The notes beneath the pieces are model-generated. The model saw nothing but the letters and a program-made list of their open reading frames with translations, ran no database searches and had not been told where the DNA came from. The translations under genes were made by a program, and so were the position numbers. Positions 45,120 to 54,065 of a DNA stretch of 55,584 nucleotides are shown here, one piece after another. Each line of letters starts with the position of its first letter. Positions within the stretch are counted from its first letter, which is position 1. Origin of the DNA: Sulfuricella sp. (GTDB lineage Bacteria > Pseudomonadota > Gammaproteobacteria > Burkholderiales > Sulfuricellaceae); contig JBAZID010000015.1 of NCBI GenBank assembly GCA_041651995.1, positions 1 through 55,584 on the forward strand, in the 5' to 3' direction.

Positions 45120-46136
45120 CTAGAAACGATGGAACGAATCAATATGCAATTGCGCCGCGGGCAGGCCATGTTCAAGCAGCAAGGCGCGCGTCTCGGGCAC
45201 GGCATGCTCCGGGCCGGTCATGTAGACCCGGCAATGGGACAGGTCGGGATGCTCGGCGACGATGCGCTGCGCTCCGAGAAGTTGCCCAATCTCCGTATCC
45301 GAAAACGGGCTGCTCCCTTCACCTTCATCCAGTAGCGGAGTGAAGGAAAAATTGTCCAGCGCGTCGAGCCAGGAGCGGCAGAGATTTTCCAGATAATGGT
45401 CGCCCGCCCTGGAAGCCACCCAGTACAGATGCATGGGGTGAGGATATTCGAGCGATATGGCGTGCTCGATCAGACTCTTGATGGGCGCGAAACCGGTATC
45501 GTAGGCAAGGAAAATGACTTCCTCGTTCGCCTCGTCGTCAAAGGTGAAACGGCCCGACGGCCCGGTGAGCATGACCGCCTGATTGGGCTTCAGCGCTGTA
45601 AAGCAGTATTCCGCAAAAGGGTCGCCGGGTGCACGCCGGATGTGGAACTGCAGATTCATCGCATTGCAGGGGCAACTGGCGATGGACTTGTTGCGCGGCG
45701 GCAAGCCGGGAATTTCCAGCGTGGCATGCTGCCCGGCCAGAAAGCGCAGAGACTGGCTGCGCGGGGTACGCAGATGCACCACCATCACGTCCGGATGAGG
45801 GTGCTCCAGCCTGGCAACCCGCGTTTCAATCTGCTGCAGCGGCATGTCTTCCGCGCTACCCGCTTCATGCACTTCGATTTCCAGGTCTTCCAGCGTGCAG
45901 GCATGGCAAGTCAGAAAATAGTTGGCCGCCTTTTCCGCCGCGCTGAACTGGTAATCAGGCAAGCAGCCGGGTGCCAGGTGGCCCGAAAGCAGGCGCGCCT
46001 TGCATTCTCCGCAGGCGCCGCTGTTGCAGCTATAGGGAATGGCGATCCCGGCCCGCAATGCCCCTTCCAGCAGGGTCTCGTGAGGACCGGCCTGAAACTC
46101 GCGCCCACTGGGCAGAATGCGGATTTTTGCAGTCAT
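45120..46136 (-). CDS. 2Fe-2S ferredoxin/FAD/NAD(P)H oxidoreductase (CDP-6-deoxy-delta-3,4-glucoseen reductase-like)
   Basis: 338 residues from the ATG at 46136. An N-terminal plant-type ferredoxin domain (CNSGACGECKARL...FLTCHA, four cysteines), then FAD-binding and NAD-binding domains (VMLTGPSGRFTF, VYMTGPEHAV). Electron transfer from NAD(P)H to an unidentified partner; the sugar-reductase name is carried over from annotation of relatives and is not supported by sugar genes here. Operon with hda. Confidence 0.88.
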   Translation of the reverse strand: MTAKIRILPSGREFQAGPHETLLEGALRAGIAIPYSCNSGACGECKARLLSGHLAPGCLPDYQFSAAEKAANYFLTCHACTLEDLEIEVHEAGSAEDMPLQQIETRVARLEHPHPDVMVVHLRTPRSQSLRFLAGQHATLEIPGLPPRNKSIASCPCNAMNLQFHIRRAPGDPFAEYCFTALKPNQAVMLTGPSGRFTFDDEANEEVIFLAYDTGFAPIKSLIEHAISLEYPHPMHLYWVASRAGDHYLENLCRSWLDALDNFSFTPLLDEGEGSSPFSDTEIGQLLGAQRIVAEHPDLSHCRVYMTGPEHAVPETRALLLEHGLPAAQLHIDSFHRF

Positions 46137-46235
46137 AATGGCGCAAAAGAATAGCATACAAGCTGAATTCCTGATCACCTCGCGGCAACAGCATGGCGGT
46201 CATTTGAGGTAAAATAGCGCAAATTTTTTGCCGCC

Positions 46236-47297
<1,062 letters not shown>

Positions 47298-47303
47298 AGT
47301 GAA

Positions 47304-47939
47304 GTGAAACGCATCGTCATCCTCATCTCCGGGCGCGGCAGCAACATGCAGGCGATCCTGGAGGCCGGGCTGCCGGTGGAAATCGCCGCAGTCATCAGCA
47401 ACAAGCCTGAAGCCAAAGGCCTGGAAATCGCGGCACGGCACGGCATTGCAACGGCCGCGGTGGACCACCGCGAACATGAAAGCCGGGCGCACTTTGATGC
47501 CGCCCTGGCGGAGAAAATCGACAGCTTCCAGCCGGACCTGGTGGTGCTGGCCGGTTTCATGCGCATCCTGACGGCAGATTTCGTCAACCGCTACCAGGGC
47601 CGCCTGATCAACATCCACCCCGCCCTGCTGCCCGCCTTTCCCGGCCTCGACACCCATGAGAAAGCCTTGCAGGAAGGCGTCAGAATCCACGGCTGCACGG
47701 TGCATTTCGTCACGCCAACTGTCGATCATGGGCCGATCATTTCCCAGGCCGCCGTGCCGGTATTGCCCGGCGACACGCCGGACAGCCTCGCCGCCCGCGT
47801 GCTGGAGCAGGAACACCTGATCTACCCCGAAGCCATCCGCTGGTTTGCCGAAGGCCGCCTGGTGCTGGAAAACAACCGGGTGAAAGCGGATGTTGCGCAG
47901 GCTTCCGCTTCTGCGCTGAGGTCGCCATGGGCCGCCTGA
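47304..47939 (+). CDS. purN: Phosphoribosylglycinamide formyltransferase
   Basis: 211 residues from a GTG. The N-terminal loop is VILISGRGSNMQAIL; catalytic Asn, His and Asp lie in INIHPALLPAFPG and TPTVDHGPII. Uses 10-formyl-THF. It overlaps the next gene by 13 bases, tying purine synthesis to the DUF3108 genes in translation. Confidence 0.96.
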   Translation: MKRIVILISGRGSNMQAILEAGLPVEIAAVISNKPEAKGLEIAARHGIATAAVDHREHESRAHFDAALAEKIDSFQPDLVVLAGFMRILTADFVNRYQGRLINIHPALLPAFPGLDTHEKALQEGVRIHGCTVHFVTPTVDHGPIISQAAVPVLPGDTPDSLAARVLEQEHLIYPEAIRWFAEGRLVLENNRVKADVAQASASALRSPWAA

Positions 47940-48649
47940 TCATTCTTGTGCTGGCACTGGCCAGCTTCGCGGCCCAGGCAGCACCGCCGCAACAGATTGA
48001 CGCCACCTACCGCGTGCTGAAAAACGGCCAGCAAGTAGGCAAAGTCACCGAGCACTTTGAGCATGATGGCAAGCGCTACCGCATTGAAAGCACGACGGCG
48101 GCGATTGGCATTTATGCGCTCTTCGCTCGCGGCAACATCCGCCTCATCAGCGAGGGGGAAATCACCCCGAACGGCCTGCGTCCGCAACATTTCGAGCACC
48201 ATCGCGGGTCCGATCCGGGCAAGCTGATCGTGGCCGATTTTGACTGGGAAAAACGTGTTGTCAGCCACAAATATGACGGGAAAGTCGAAACCGCCCCGCT
48301 TGAAGAGGGGATACAGGATCGCATCAGCCAGCATTATCAATTCATGTTTCAGCCGCCACGACAGGAGAACATCGACATTCGCCTGAGCACCGGGCGCAAA
48401 CTCAGCCTCAACACCTACCGGGTGCTCGACGAAGAAACCATGTCAACGCTCGTTGGCAGCCTCCAGACCGTGCATATTTCCAAACAGCGCACGCCGAATG
48501 AAGACGGCATCGATTTGTGGCTGGCAAAATCCCGGCATTACTTTCCGGCGCGCATCGTGTTCAACGAAAAAGATGGCGGCAAGCTGGTACAGCAACTGGA
48601 AAGTCTGTCCCCTCCGCCAGACTCCGAGCCCAATCCAGCCAAACGGTGA
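47927..48649 (+). CDS. DUF3108 protein, exported
   Basis: 240 residues with a signal peptide (about 1-18). DUF3108 landmarks: ATYRVLKNGQQVGKVTEHFEHDGKRYRIEST, YALFARGNIRLISEGEI, and the C-terminal LWLAKSRHYFPARIVFNEKDGG. Predicted beta-rich periplasmic protein of unknown role. It ends in a GTGA overlap with its paralogue. Confidence 0.85.
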   Translation: MGRLIILVLALASFAAQAAPPQQIDATYRVLKNGQQVGKVTEHFEHDGKRYRIESTTAAIGIYALFARGNIRLISEGEITPNGLRPQHFEHHRGSDPGKLIVADFDWEKRVVSHKYDGKVETAPLEEGIQDRISQHYQFMFQPPRQENIDIRLSTGRKLSLNTYRVLDEETMSTLVGSLQTVHISKQRTPNEDGIDLWLAKSRHYFPARIVFNEKDGGKLVQQLESLSPPPDSEPNPAKR

Positions 48650-49629
48650 CGCCGTCCACAGTCAAACGTTTTTTCTGGGCGCTGGCACTGTCGCTGCTGG
48701 TTCACCTGATCGCGACTTTCGGCCCCGGCATCACCCTGCCGGAATATCAGCCTGACCCGGTGATTACAGCGACCATCAGGCCCCTGCCCGCTCTCCCGCC
48801 AGTAGCAAAGACCCCCAAGCCGCGTCCCAAACCAGCACCACAACGGCGGCCTGAACCTGTTGCGGCCGGCGCCCCGCCCGAACCTGCCGTGGCTGAAACA
48901 CCAGCGCCGGAGCAACCTCCGGCCGTAATACAGGAAATACCCGCCCCCCCCCCGGAAAGCGAAAGTGCCGGAGCCCCCCCTATCGACCTGCCGGAACACG
49001 CCGAAATCCGCTACACCCTGAACAAGGGGCAGGACGGCTTTTCCGTAGGCCTTGCCGTTCATACCTGGAAGCGCGAGGGAACGCATTACTCCATTACCCA
49101 GATCGCAGAAGCCAGCGGCATCGTGTCGCTTTTCTACAGCGGCCGCCATGTCCAGATCAGTCAGGGCGTCATCACGGCACACGGCATGCAGCCCGATTCC
49201 TACTGGGTGCAGCGCGGGCAGAGCGCAGAAAAGACCGATACGGCTAAATTTGACTGGATAAACAGACAGCTTACATTCGGCACCAGCGGCAACACGCGTA
49301 CTGCCAACCTGCCGGATGGCACGCAGGACCTGCTCAGCTTTCTTTATCAACTCGCCTTCGCCCCGCCACGGGAAGGCAGCACCCGGCTCCATATCACCAC
49401 CGGGCGCAAACTGGGCAGCTACGGCTACCGCTCCATGGGCGAGGAAAACCTGGAAACTCCCCTCGGACCCATCAAGGCGCTGCACATCGCACAAGTACGC
49501 CAGGATGGGGAAGAAAACACGGAAATCTGGCTGGCGACGGAGTATCATTACCTTCCGCTTAAAATCCGTTTCACCGACAAACAAGGCAGCGTGACAGAAC
49601 AAACCGCCACTGCCCTGGATATCCGATAA
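48646..49629 (+). CDS. DUF3108 protein with TonB-like N-terminus
   Basis: 327 residues from a GTG at 48646 that overlaps the previous stop (GTGA). An N-terminal membrane anchor (RFFWALALSLLVHLIATFG) and a long Pro/Ala/Glu-rich linker (about 45-115) resemble TonB; the C-terminal DUF3108 domain parallels the preceding gene (YTLNKGQDGFSVGLAVHTWKREGTHYSIT, LWLATEYHYLPLKIRF-like). The two look like tandem paralogues, one secreted and one anchored, spanning the periplasm. Confidence 0.85.
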   Translation: MTPSTVKRFFWALALSLLVHLIATFGPGITLPEYQPDPVITATIRPLPALPPVAKTPKPRPKPAPQRRPEPVAAGAPPEPAVAETPAPEQPPAVIQEIPAPPPESESAGAPPIDLPEHAEIRYTLNKGQDGFSVGLAVHTWKREGTHYSITQIAEASGIVSLFYSGRHVQISQGVITAHGMQPDSYWVQRGQSAEKTDTAKFDWINRQLTFGTSGNTRTANLPDGTQDLLSFLYQLAFAPPREGSTRLHITTGRKLGSYGYRSMGEENLETPLGPIKALHIAQVRQDGEENTEIWLATEYHYLPLKIRFTDKQGSVTEQTATALDIR

Positions 49630-49631
49630 CC

Positions 49632-50981
49632 ATGCCCATCCCAGTTTCCCGCTTCGGCCACCTCGTCCACGCCCTGCAATCCGTCATGCGCCTGCACGAA
49701 CCCGCCGACGCCAACCTGCACAATTATTTCCGCATCCACCGCGAACTCGGCAGTCAGGATCGCGCCTTCGTGGCTGAAAATGTCTACGCTGCGCTGCGCC
49801 GTAAACGCTTTCTCGAACACCTGATCGGCCCCCTCTCTCCTGGCTCTCTCCCAAAAGCCCCTGCCGAATTACCCGAGGATAAAGGAGAGAGTGACGAGGT
49901 TCCGCTACACGAGGCTCGCGTTACGGCCAGCCCGCGCCAGCTCGCACTGGCCACCCTGATGAAGCTGCAAGGCATCAATGCGCGTGAACTGGCGCCGCTG
50001 CTGCTGGATAGCGAAGAGGAATGGCTGAAGCAGCTCAAGGCGAAATCAAGCGCCGATTTGCCGCTCGCCGTGCAGGCCGACTTCCCCGACTGGTTGATGG
50101 AAAAGCTCGCCACCTTCATGTCCGAAGCCGACATCCTTGCGCTGGCGCGCGGCATGCAGCAGCCCGCGCCGCTGGACCTACGCGTCAACACCCTGCTCGA
50201 CAAGCGCGACGAGGTGCTGCATACCCTGGTCAACAGCGACGGCATCGCGGCGGAAATCACGCCCTACTCCCCGCTCGGCCTGCGCCTCAAGGACAAACCC
50301 TCGCTCAACAAGAATTCACTCTTCATTAAGGGCAAGATCGAGGTGCAGGATGAAGGCAGCCAGCTGATCGGCCTGCTCCTGGCGCCGCAGCGCCGCGAAA
50401 TGGTGGTGGATTTCTGCGCCGGGGCAGGCGGCAAAACCCTGTTGATCGGTGCGCTGATGCAGAATTCAGGCCGCGTCTATGCCTTCGATGTGTCCGAAAA
50501 ACGCCTCAACAACCTCAAGCCGCGCCTGAAACGTTCAGGACTCTCCAACCTGCACCCGCAGCTCATCGCCAACGAAAACGACCTCAAGATCAAGCGCCTG
50601 GCCGGGAAAATCGACCGCGTGCTGGTGGATGCCCCATGCAGTGGCTTCGGCACCCTGCGCCGCAACCCGGACATGAAATGGCGCCAGACGCCAGAAGGCA
50701 TCGCCGAGCTGACCCAAAGGCAGGCCGCGATCCTGCTGGCAGCATCCCGCCTGCTGAAAACCGGCGGACGCCTGGTGTATGCAACCTGCAGCTTCCTGCC
50801 TGAAGAAAACCAGCAGGTCGTGGAAGCTTTTCTTGCGCAGCATCCCGAATTCAAACTGCTGGACGCCAGTGAAATCCTTGCCTCCCAGCACGTCCCCCTG
50901 AACACCGGGAAATACCTGCAACTCCTGCCCCATGTTCACGGCACGGATGGGTTTTTTGCGGCGGTGATGGAAAGGGTCTAA
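49632..50981 (+). CDS. RsmB/NOP family RNA cytosine methyltransferase
   Basis: 449 residues. SAM site VVDFCAGAGGKTLLIGALM; catalytic motifs LVDAPCSGFGTLRRNPDMKW and VYATCSFLPEENQQV with both family cysteines. N-terminal NusB-like region. Residues about 67-87 are a low-complexity insert (SPGSLPKAPAELPEDKG) coded by a small inverted repeat (49833-49891). The specific RNA target is not decided by sequence. Last gene of the purM-purN cluster; repeats and a terminator follow its stop. Confidence 0.93.
   Translation: MPIPVSRFGHLVHALQSVMRLHEPADANLHNYFRIHRELGSQDRAFVAENVYAALRRKRFLEHLIGPLSPGSLPKAPAELPEDKGESDEVPLHEARVTASPRQLALATLMKLQGINARELAPLLLDSEEEWLKQLKAKSSADLPLAVQADFPDWLMEKLATFMSEADILALARGMQQPAPLDLRVNTLLDKRDEVLHTLVNSDGIAAEITPYSPLGLRLKDKPSLNKNSLFIKGKIEVQDEGSQLIGLLLAPQRREMVVDFCAGAGGKTLLIGALMQNSGRVYAFDVSEKRLNNLKPRLKRSGLSNLHPQLIANENDLKIKRLAGKIDRVLVDAPCSGFGTLRRNPDMKWRQTPEGIAELTQRQAAILLAASRLLKTGGRLVYATCSFLPEENQQVVEAFLAQHPEFKLLDASEILASQHVPLNTGKYLQLLPHVHGTDGFFAAVMERV
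49833..49891. repeat. Inverted repeat inside the RsmB-like gene
   Basis: CTCTCTCCT at 49833-49841 and AGGAGAGAG at 49883-49891 flank a Pro-rich coding segment in frame. It resembles the CCCTCTCCC-type intergenic repeats of many proteobacteria. Confidence 0.5.
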
Positions 50982-50983
50982 GA

Positions 50984-51057
50984 AAGCGCTGATTTATCCC
51001 GCAGCCCGGTCATTGCGAGCGCAGCGAAGCAATCTCGATCTTTATAAACCAGCGCTT
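50984..51057. repeat. Nested repeat immediately after the RsmB-like stop
   Basis: Outer arms AAGCGCTGATTTAT and ATAAACCAGCGCTT enclose a half-copy (51009-51036) of the GTCATTGCGAG repeat that is also inserted in addB. The element starts three bases after the gene's TAA. Confidence 0.75.
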
Positions 51058-51073
51058 CCCTAAGAGATACAAA

Positions 51074-51103
51074 AAGCCCCGGAGGGAAACCTCCGGGGCT
51101 TCT
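51074..51103. terminator. Strong GC-rich terminator hairpin
   Basis: AAGCCCCGGAGG, GAAA loop, CCTCCGGGGCTT. Flanked by A5 on the left, so it fits minus-strand termination after the toxin gene as well as plus-strand termination. A second stem (TTGCTATGC/GCATAGCA) follows at 51103-51129. Confidence 0.8.
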
Positions 51104-51167
51104 TGCTATGCGCCAGGCCCTTGCATAGCAGGCGGCTTTCTTCTTGAACACTTGCTATGGCGTTGGT

Positions 51168-51557
51168 CTATCGCTCCCAATGGCCTTCAAAGTCGAATGA
51201 AAGTTGCCGCTGGTGGCGGATGGCGAGGAGGTAAATCTTTCCGCCAATCAGCGCGTAGAGCTGCAGGTAATCCTTGAAGAGGTATTCGCGTAACGCGTCT
51301 GCGTCCTGTGCCAGTGCCGACAACTTTGCGCGGAGCGTTGCCAATGCATTTGTGGTCTCGACAGAACGCGGCTGGCGGATCAAAAATGGTGTACCCATTT
51401 CGGGGAAACGCTCAAGGTTGGGAACCACCGTTTCGAGCAGTTCATCCAGCAAGCTGTCGAAGGCTTGCGGCGCTTCTGCTTCAGTCAGGAAGTGCTCGAT
51501 ATCTTCAAGGTTACGCTCGAAGTTCTCAGTGAATTTGACGACAGGTTGTTTCGCCAC
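51168..51557 (-). CDS. RelE/ParE superfamily toxin
   Basis: 129 residues. RelE/ParE-type layout: N-terminal FTENFERNLEDIEHFL helices, FPEMGTPF, and the C-terminal strands DYLQLYALIGGKIYLLAIRHQRQLSFD. It is about 30 residues longer than typical ParE, with the extra length in a central Ala/Leu-rich helix (about 68-90). Directly downstream of a Phd/YefM-type antitoxin on the same strand (19-base gap), the standard order for a type II module. ParE members poison gyrase and RelE members cut mRNA; which applies is not decidable here. Confidence 0.82.
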   Translation of the reverse strand: MAKQPVVKFTENFERNLEDIEHFLTEAEAPQAFDSLLDELLETVVPNLERFPEMGTPFLIRQPRSVETTNALATLRAKLSALAQDADALREYLFKDYLQLYALIGGKIYLLAIRHQRQLSFDFEGHWER

Positions 51558-51576
51558 AAGCAGGCCCCGCTATAAC

Positions 51577-51867
51577 TCAGGCGCTACGGCGGCGCTTGAT
51601 TGACTGGATCACGCTACGGGCATCTTTCACCTTGCCAGCAGCAACGTCGTCGAGCCCCCTGGATGCCTCGTCGATCAGCAGCAGGTGAATGCGCTCGCGT
51701 TCCAGTTGGTGGTAGTAATCCAGACGCTTGGCGTCGATCAAGGCGATATAGCTTTCACCGTTCTTGGTGATGATCTTCTCGGTGCCGCCTTTGACCTCTT
51801 CAGCCAGTTCGGAGAAGTTCGCCCGGGCGTGCGAGAGCGGGATAACATCGCTTGCGGAAATACCCAT
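51577..51867 (-). CDS. Phd/YefM family antitoxin
   Basis: 96 residues. N-terminal DNA-binding domain IPLSHARANFSELAEEVKGGTEKIITKNGESYIALID, C-terminal acidic/helical toxin-binding region. Preceded by GGAGGCC. Antitoxins of this kind repress their own promoter, here expected between 51868 and 51960. Confidence 0.85.
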   Translation of the reverse strand: MGISASDVIPLSHARANFSELAEEVKGGTEKIITKNGESYIALIDAKRLDYYHQLERERIHLLLIDEASRGLDDVAAGKVKDARSVIQSIKRRRSA

Positions 51868-51972
51868 GATGGCCTCCTGTGCCGCACAATGTGTGCAGTA
51901 TTTTGTACATCATACGCTCTTGCGCGCAGGGAAAAAAGGAAATGGGTTTTGCTTCCTGGGCGGGGCGATTCA

Positions 51973-52026
51973 CCCCAACTTCACGGCACCGGCGGCTTCT
52001 TCGCCGCCGCGCTGGAAAAAGGCTGA
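51973..52026 (+). pseudogene. 3' end fragment of an RsmB/NOP methyltransferase gene
   Basis: Encodes PQLHGTGGFFAAALEKG then a stop. The intact gene at 49632-50981 ends PHVHGTDGFFAAVMERV then a stop: 10 of 17 residues match, mostly with third-base changes between them. The fragment lies on the same strand just beyond the toxin-antitoxin module and has no upstream body. Confidence 0.55.
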
Positions 52027-52094
52027 ACCCGGCCATATACTCTGGCAAGCTGGACCAAAATCAATAAGACAACAGGCTTGCAGGGATAACCGCA

Positions 52095-52157
52095 ATGAAT
52101 CAGACAACAAAGCACTCCATGAGCATCAAAACCCGCTTGCTGCTAGTCCTCGTCCGG
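52095..52157 (+). pseudogene. Truncated 5' end of a membrane sensor gene
   Basis: An ATG at 52095 opens MNQTTKHSMSIKTRLLLVLV, the kind of N-terminus and first membrane helix seen in chemoreceptors or sensor kinases. After LVLV the reading runs into the end of an IS256-type element at about 52156 and stops at 52227. The rest of the gene is absent. Confidence 0.5.
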
Positions 52158-52329
52158 GGGTGTCCGGAATTTTGTGTAAACGGGATTTCGTTTAACGTTG
52201 TGGCAACCGGTCATCGAACTGGATAGTAAACCGGTTTAGCGCAGCTTTCCAATCCCGGATCGGCATGGTCCACTTCTGGCTGATGTTTTGCAGAGCCAGA
52301 TAGAACAACTTCAGCAATGCCTCATCAGC
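52156..52329 (-). mobile_element. IS256 family element, 3' end remnant (copy 1)
   Basis: Minus-strand translation gives DEALLKLFYLALQNISQKW and ...RDWKAALNRFTIQFDDRLPQ with a stop at 52192, the C-terminus of an IS256-type transposase. The terminal repeat GGGTGTCCGGAATTTTGTG follows at about 52158. Only about 45 codons remain; the left break is near 52329, where AAAGGGGAC repeats (52331-52355) begin. Confidence 0.75.
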
Positions 52330-52360
52330 ATAAAGGGGACCATAAAGGGGACAGATTGGA

Positions 52361-53095
52361 CGTGTCAGAAATTCTGTGTGCTGAGGTCGGGTTAAGAAAT
52401 CTCAGTTTAGTGCATTCGTGAACCGTTCGCCGAACAGGATGGCGAACTGGTTGACTGCCTGTTTCCACGTAATAGGTGGCATCTTCCAATCCTTCTCGAT
52501 ATTGCACAAGGCCAAGTAGAGCAATTTGCTGGCTGCCTCGTCGCTGGGGAAATGCCCGCGATTCTTGACGATCTTGCGCAGCTGCATGTGCATGCTTTCG
52601 ATGGCATTGGTCGTGTAAACGATTTTGCGTACGGCGGGCGGGTAGGCGAAGAACGGGATCACCTGCTCCCATTGGCGTTGCCACATGGTTACGACCGTCG
52701 GAAATTTCTGTCCCCACTCGCTTTGGGCAAACGCCTCCAGCGCCGTTGCCGCCGCTTGCGCCGTAGCGGCCTGATAGATGGGCTTGAGCGCCGCCGCCAG
52801 CGCCTTGCGTTCCTTCCAGCTCGCCAGATTCAGCGAATTGCGGATCAGGTGCACGATGCAGGTCTGGATGTGCGCCTGCGGGTACACCGCTTCGATGGCC
52901 TCCGGAAAGCCGCGCAGGCCGTCGACGACCGCAAGCAAGATGTCCTCCAGGCCGCGATTCTTGAGCTCGTTGAAGACCTTGAGCCAGAACTTGGCGCCTT
53001 CGGTTTGTTCGATCCATAGCCCCAGCACTTCCTTGCGGCCGTCGGCCCGGATGCCCAGGGCAAGATAGACCGCCTTGTTCCTGACCGTGGAGGTC
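52361..53095 (-). mobile_element. IS256 family element, truncated (copy 2)
   Basis: The right end CGTGTCAGAAATTCTGTGT (52361-52379) is a typical IS256-family terminus. The transposase body runs from there to about 53095, where similarity ceases. The 5' half of the element, including its other terminal repeat, is missing. It is a different IS from copy 1, as its terminal repeat and C-terminus differ. Confidence 0.75.
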
Positions 53096-53223
53096 AGGGC
53101 AATATCGGTCTTGCCGCTATGCCCTGCAAGACGGCCTTTGCTATGCCTTCGGGCGATTTCAGCCACGGGCATGAACTGGCCGCGATACAGGTTGAAGACG
53201 AAGCGTTGGGCAGCGATGTTCAT
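52402..53223 (-). pseudogene. IS256 transposase C-terminal two thirds fused to a foreign N-terminus
   Basis: 273 residues. From about residue 46 (VRNKAVYLALGIRADGRKEV) onward it is IS256/MULE-type transposase, with the second DDE aspartate in LLAVVDGLRGFPEAI, the family motif QTCIVHLIRNS and the glutamate region TTNAIESMHMQLRK. The first catalytic Asp and the DNA-binding N-terminus are lost. The leading 45 residues (MNIAAQRFVFNLYRGQFMP...) are not transposase and come from an unidentified gene. It should be inactive. Confidence 0.75.
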
Positions 53224-53255
53224 GGGCGGAAATTATCGTGATTTTTTATACATGC

Positions 53256-53282
53256 GGCGCAATGCCCGTTGGTTATTGCGCC
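53256..53282. repeat. GGCGCAAT palindrome
   Basis: GGCGCAAT and ATTGCGCC arms around an 11-base loop, followed by CTACG; a recurrent proteobacterial intergenic palindrome. It lies 33 bases beyond the fused transposase start. Confidence 0.7.
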
Positions 53283-53307
53283 CTACGCGGGCTCTCAAAG
53301 ACAACTG

Positions 53308-53500
53308 CAAGAGCCAAAGGGGTCACAACCAAGAGCCAAAGGGGTCACCAAGAGCCAAAGGGGTCAAGTCTTGACGTAACAGCTACGAAATAAGGGACGT
53401 CAACTTCGTTTGTGGGTCATGGCAATTACGGCAAAGAGGTGATGGCGGCATGTCAAGACTTGACCCCTTTGGTGCTGAAGACTTGACCCCTTTGGTGCTG
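53308..53500. repeat. Cluster of GGGGTCA/TGACCCC repeats
   Basis: Three exact 18-base direct repeats CAAGAGCCAAAGGGGTCA at 53308, 53330 and 53349, then two exact tandem 23-base units beginning AAGACTTGACCCC at 53455 and 53478 in the opposite sense. Together they form an inverted array around a unique centre (53367-53454). Such TTGACCCCTTTGG/AAAGGGGTCA motifs are often linked with REP-associated transposases; none is present here. No gene is seen in 53224-53561. Confidence 0.8.
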
Positions 53501-53561
53501 CTTGATCTGGCTGCTCAGGATGTGAATATCGTTCCCGGCATCGAGGTTCATTTCACAATCC

Positions 53562-54065
53562 TCAATCCATTATGCGTTTGCACCACAAGAACTGGCCGGT
53601 GTGGTAGTCCAGTTCAAAGTAGTGTTTGCCTGCATATTCCACCCAGGCGGTGACGCCAAATTTGCCCTCCTTGCCATCGGCGGGGTTGACGTAGGGGGCG
53701 CTGATGTTTTCAAAGCTGGTCGGAGGTTGGCCTGATTCTGGGCTGGTGGAGCCTGTCATCTGCCACGGCACAGTCAGGCGCATGCGTTCTTTGCCGTAGG
53801 CATCTAGGAGAATGCAGTTGTCGGGTTTCGAATCGCTTTCGAAGCAGATGAAGCCGCTGGCGTCGGAGAGAAGGTGAATTAACAATTTACTCTTTAAATC
53901 ATCAATTCTCTTTTCCGCACCGTTCACCTTCCATGAATAAGCAGTTACAGGACCGAATATTTCGCTACCGGTTACTGGGTCGCGCCAATTATTGAACTCA
54001 GAAAGCAATACCGCTTGACCTCTGTTGTTATGTTTCGTAAAGAACTCGATTTGTTTTACTGTCAT
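53562..54065 (-). CDS. Candidate immunity protein for the adjacent CdiA-like toxin
   Basis: 167 residues, soluble, mixed alpha/beta, no signal peptide. Aromatic-rich C-terminus (VTAWVEYAGKHYFELDYHTGQFLWCKR). I do not recognise a family. Its ATG overlaps the toxin stop as ATGA (54062-54065), the tight coupling expected of a contact-dependent inhibition immunity gene, which must be made with the toxin. The role rests on position. Local base composition is more AT-rich than the toxin scaffold, as is usual for swapped immunity cassettes. Confidence 0.65.
   Translation of the reverse strand: MTVKQIEFFTKHNNRGQAVLLSEFNNWRDPVTGSEIFGPVTAYSWKVNGAEKRIDDLKSKLLIHLLSDASGFICFESDSKPDNCILLDAYGKERMRLTVPWQMTGSTSPESGQPPTSFENISAPYVNPADGKEGKFGVTAWVEYAGKHYFELDYHTGQFLWCKRIMD

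Noticed and set aside
53450..53653. 67-codon plus-strand frame
   Set aside because: Begins in the tandem 23-base repeats and runs antisense into the immunity gene.
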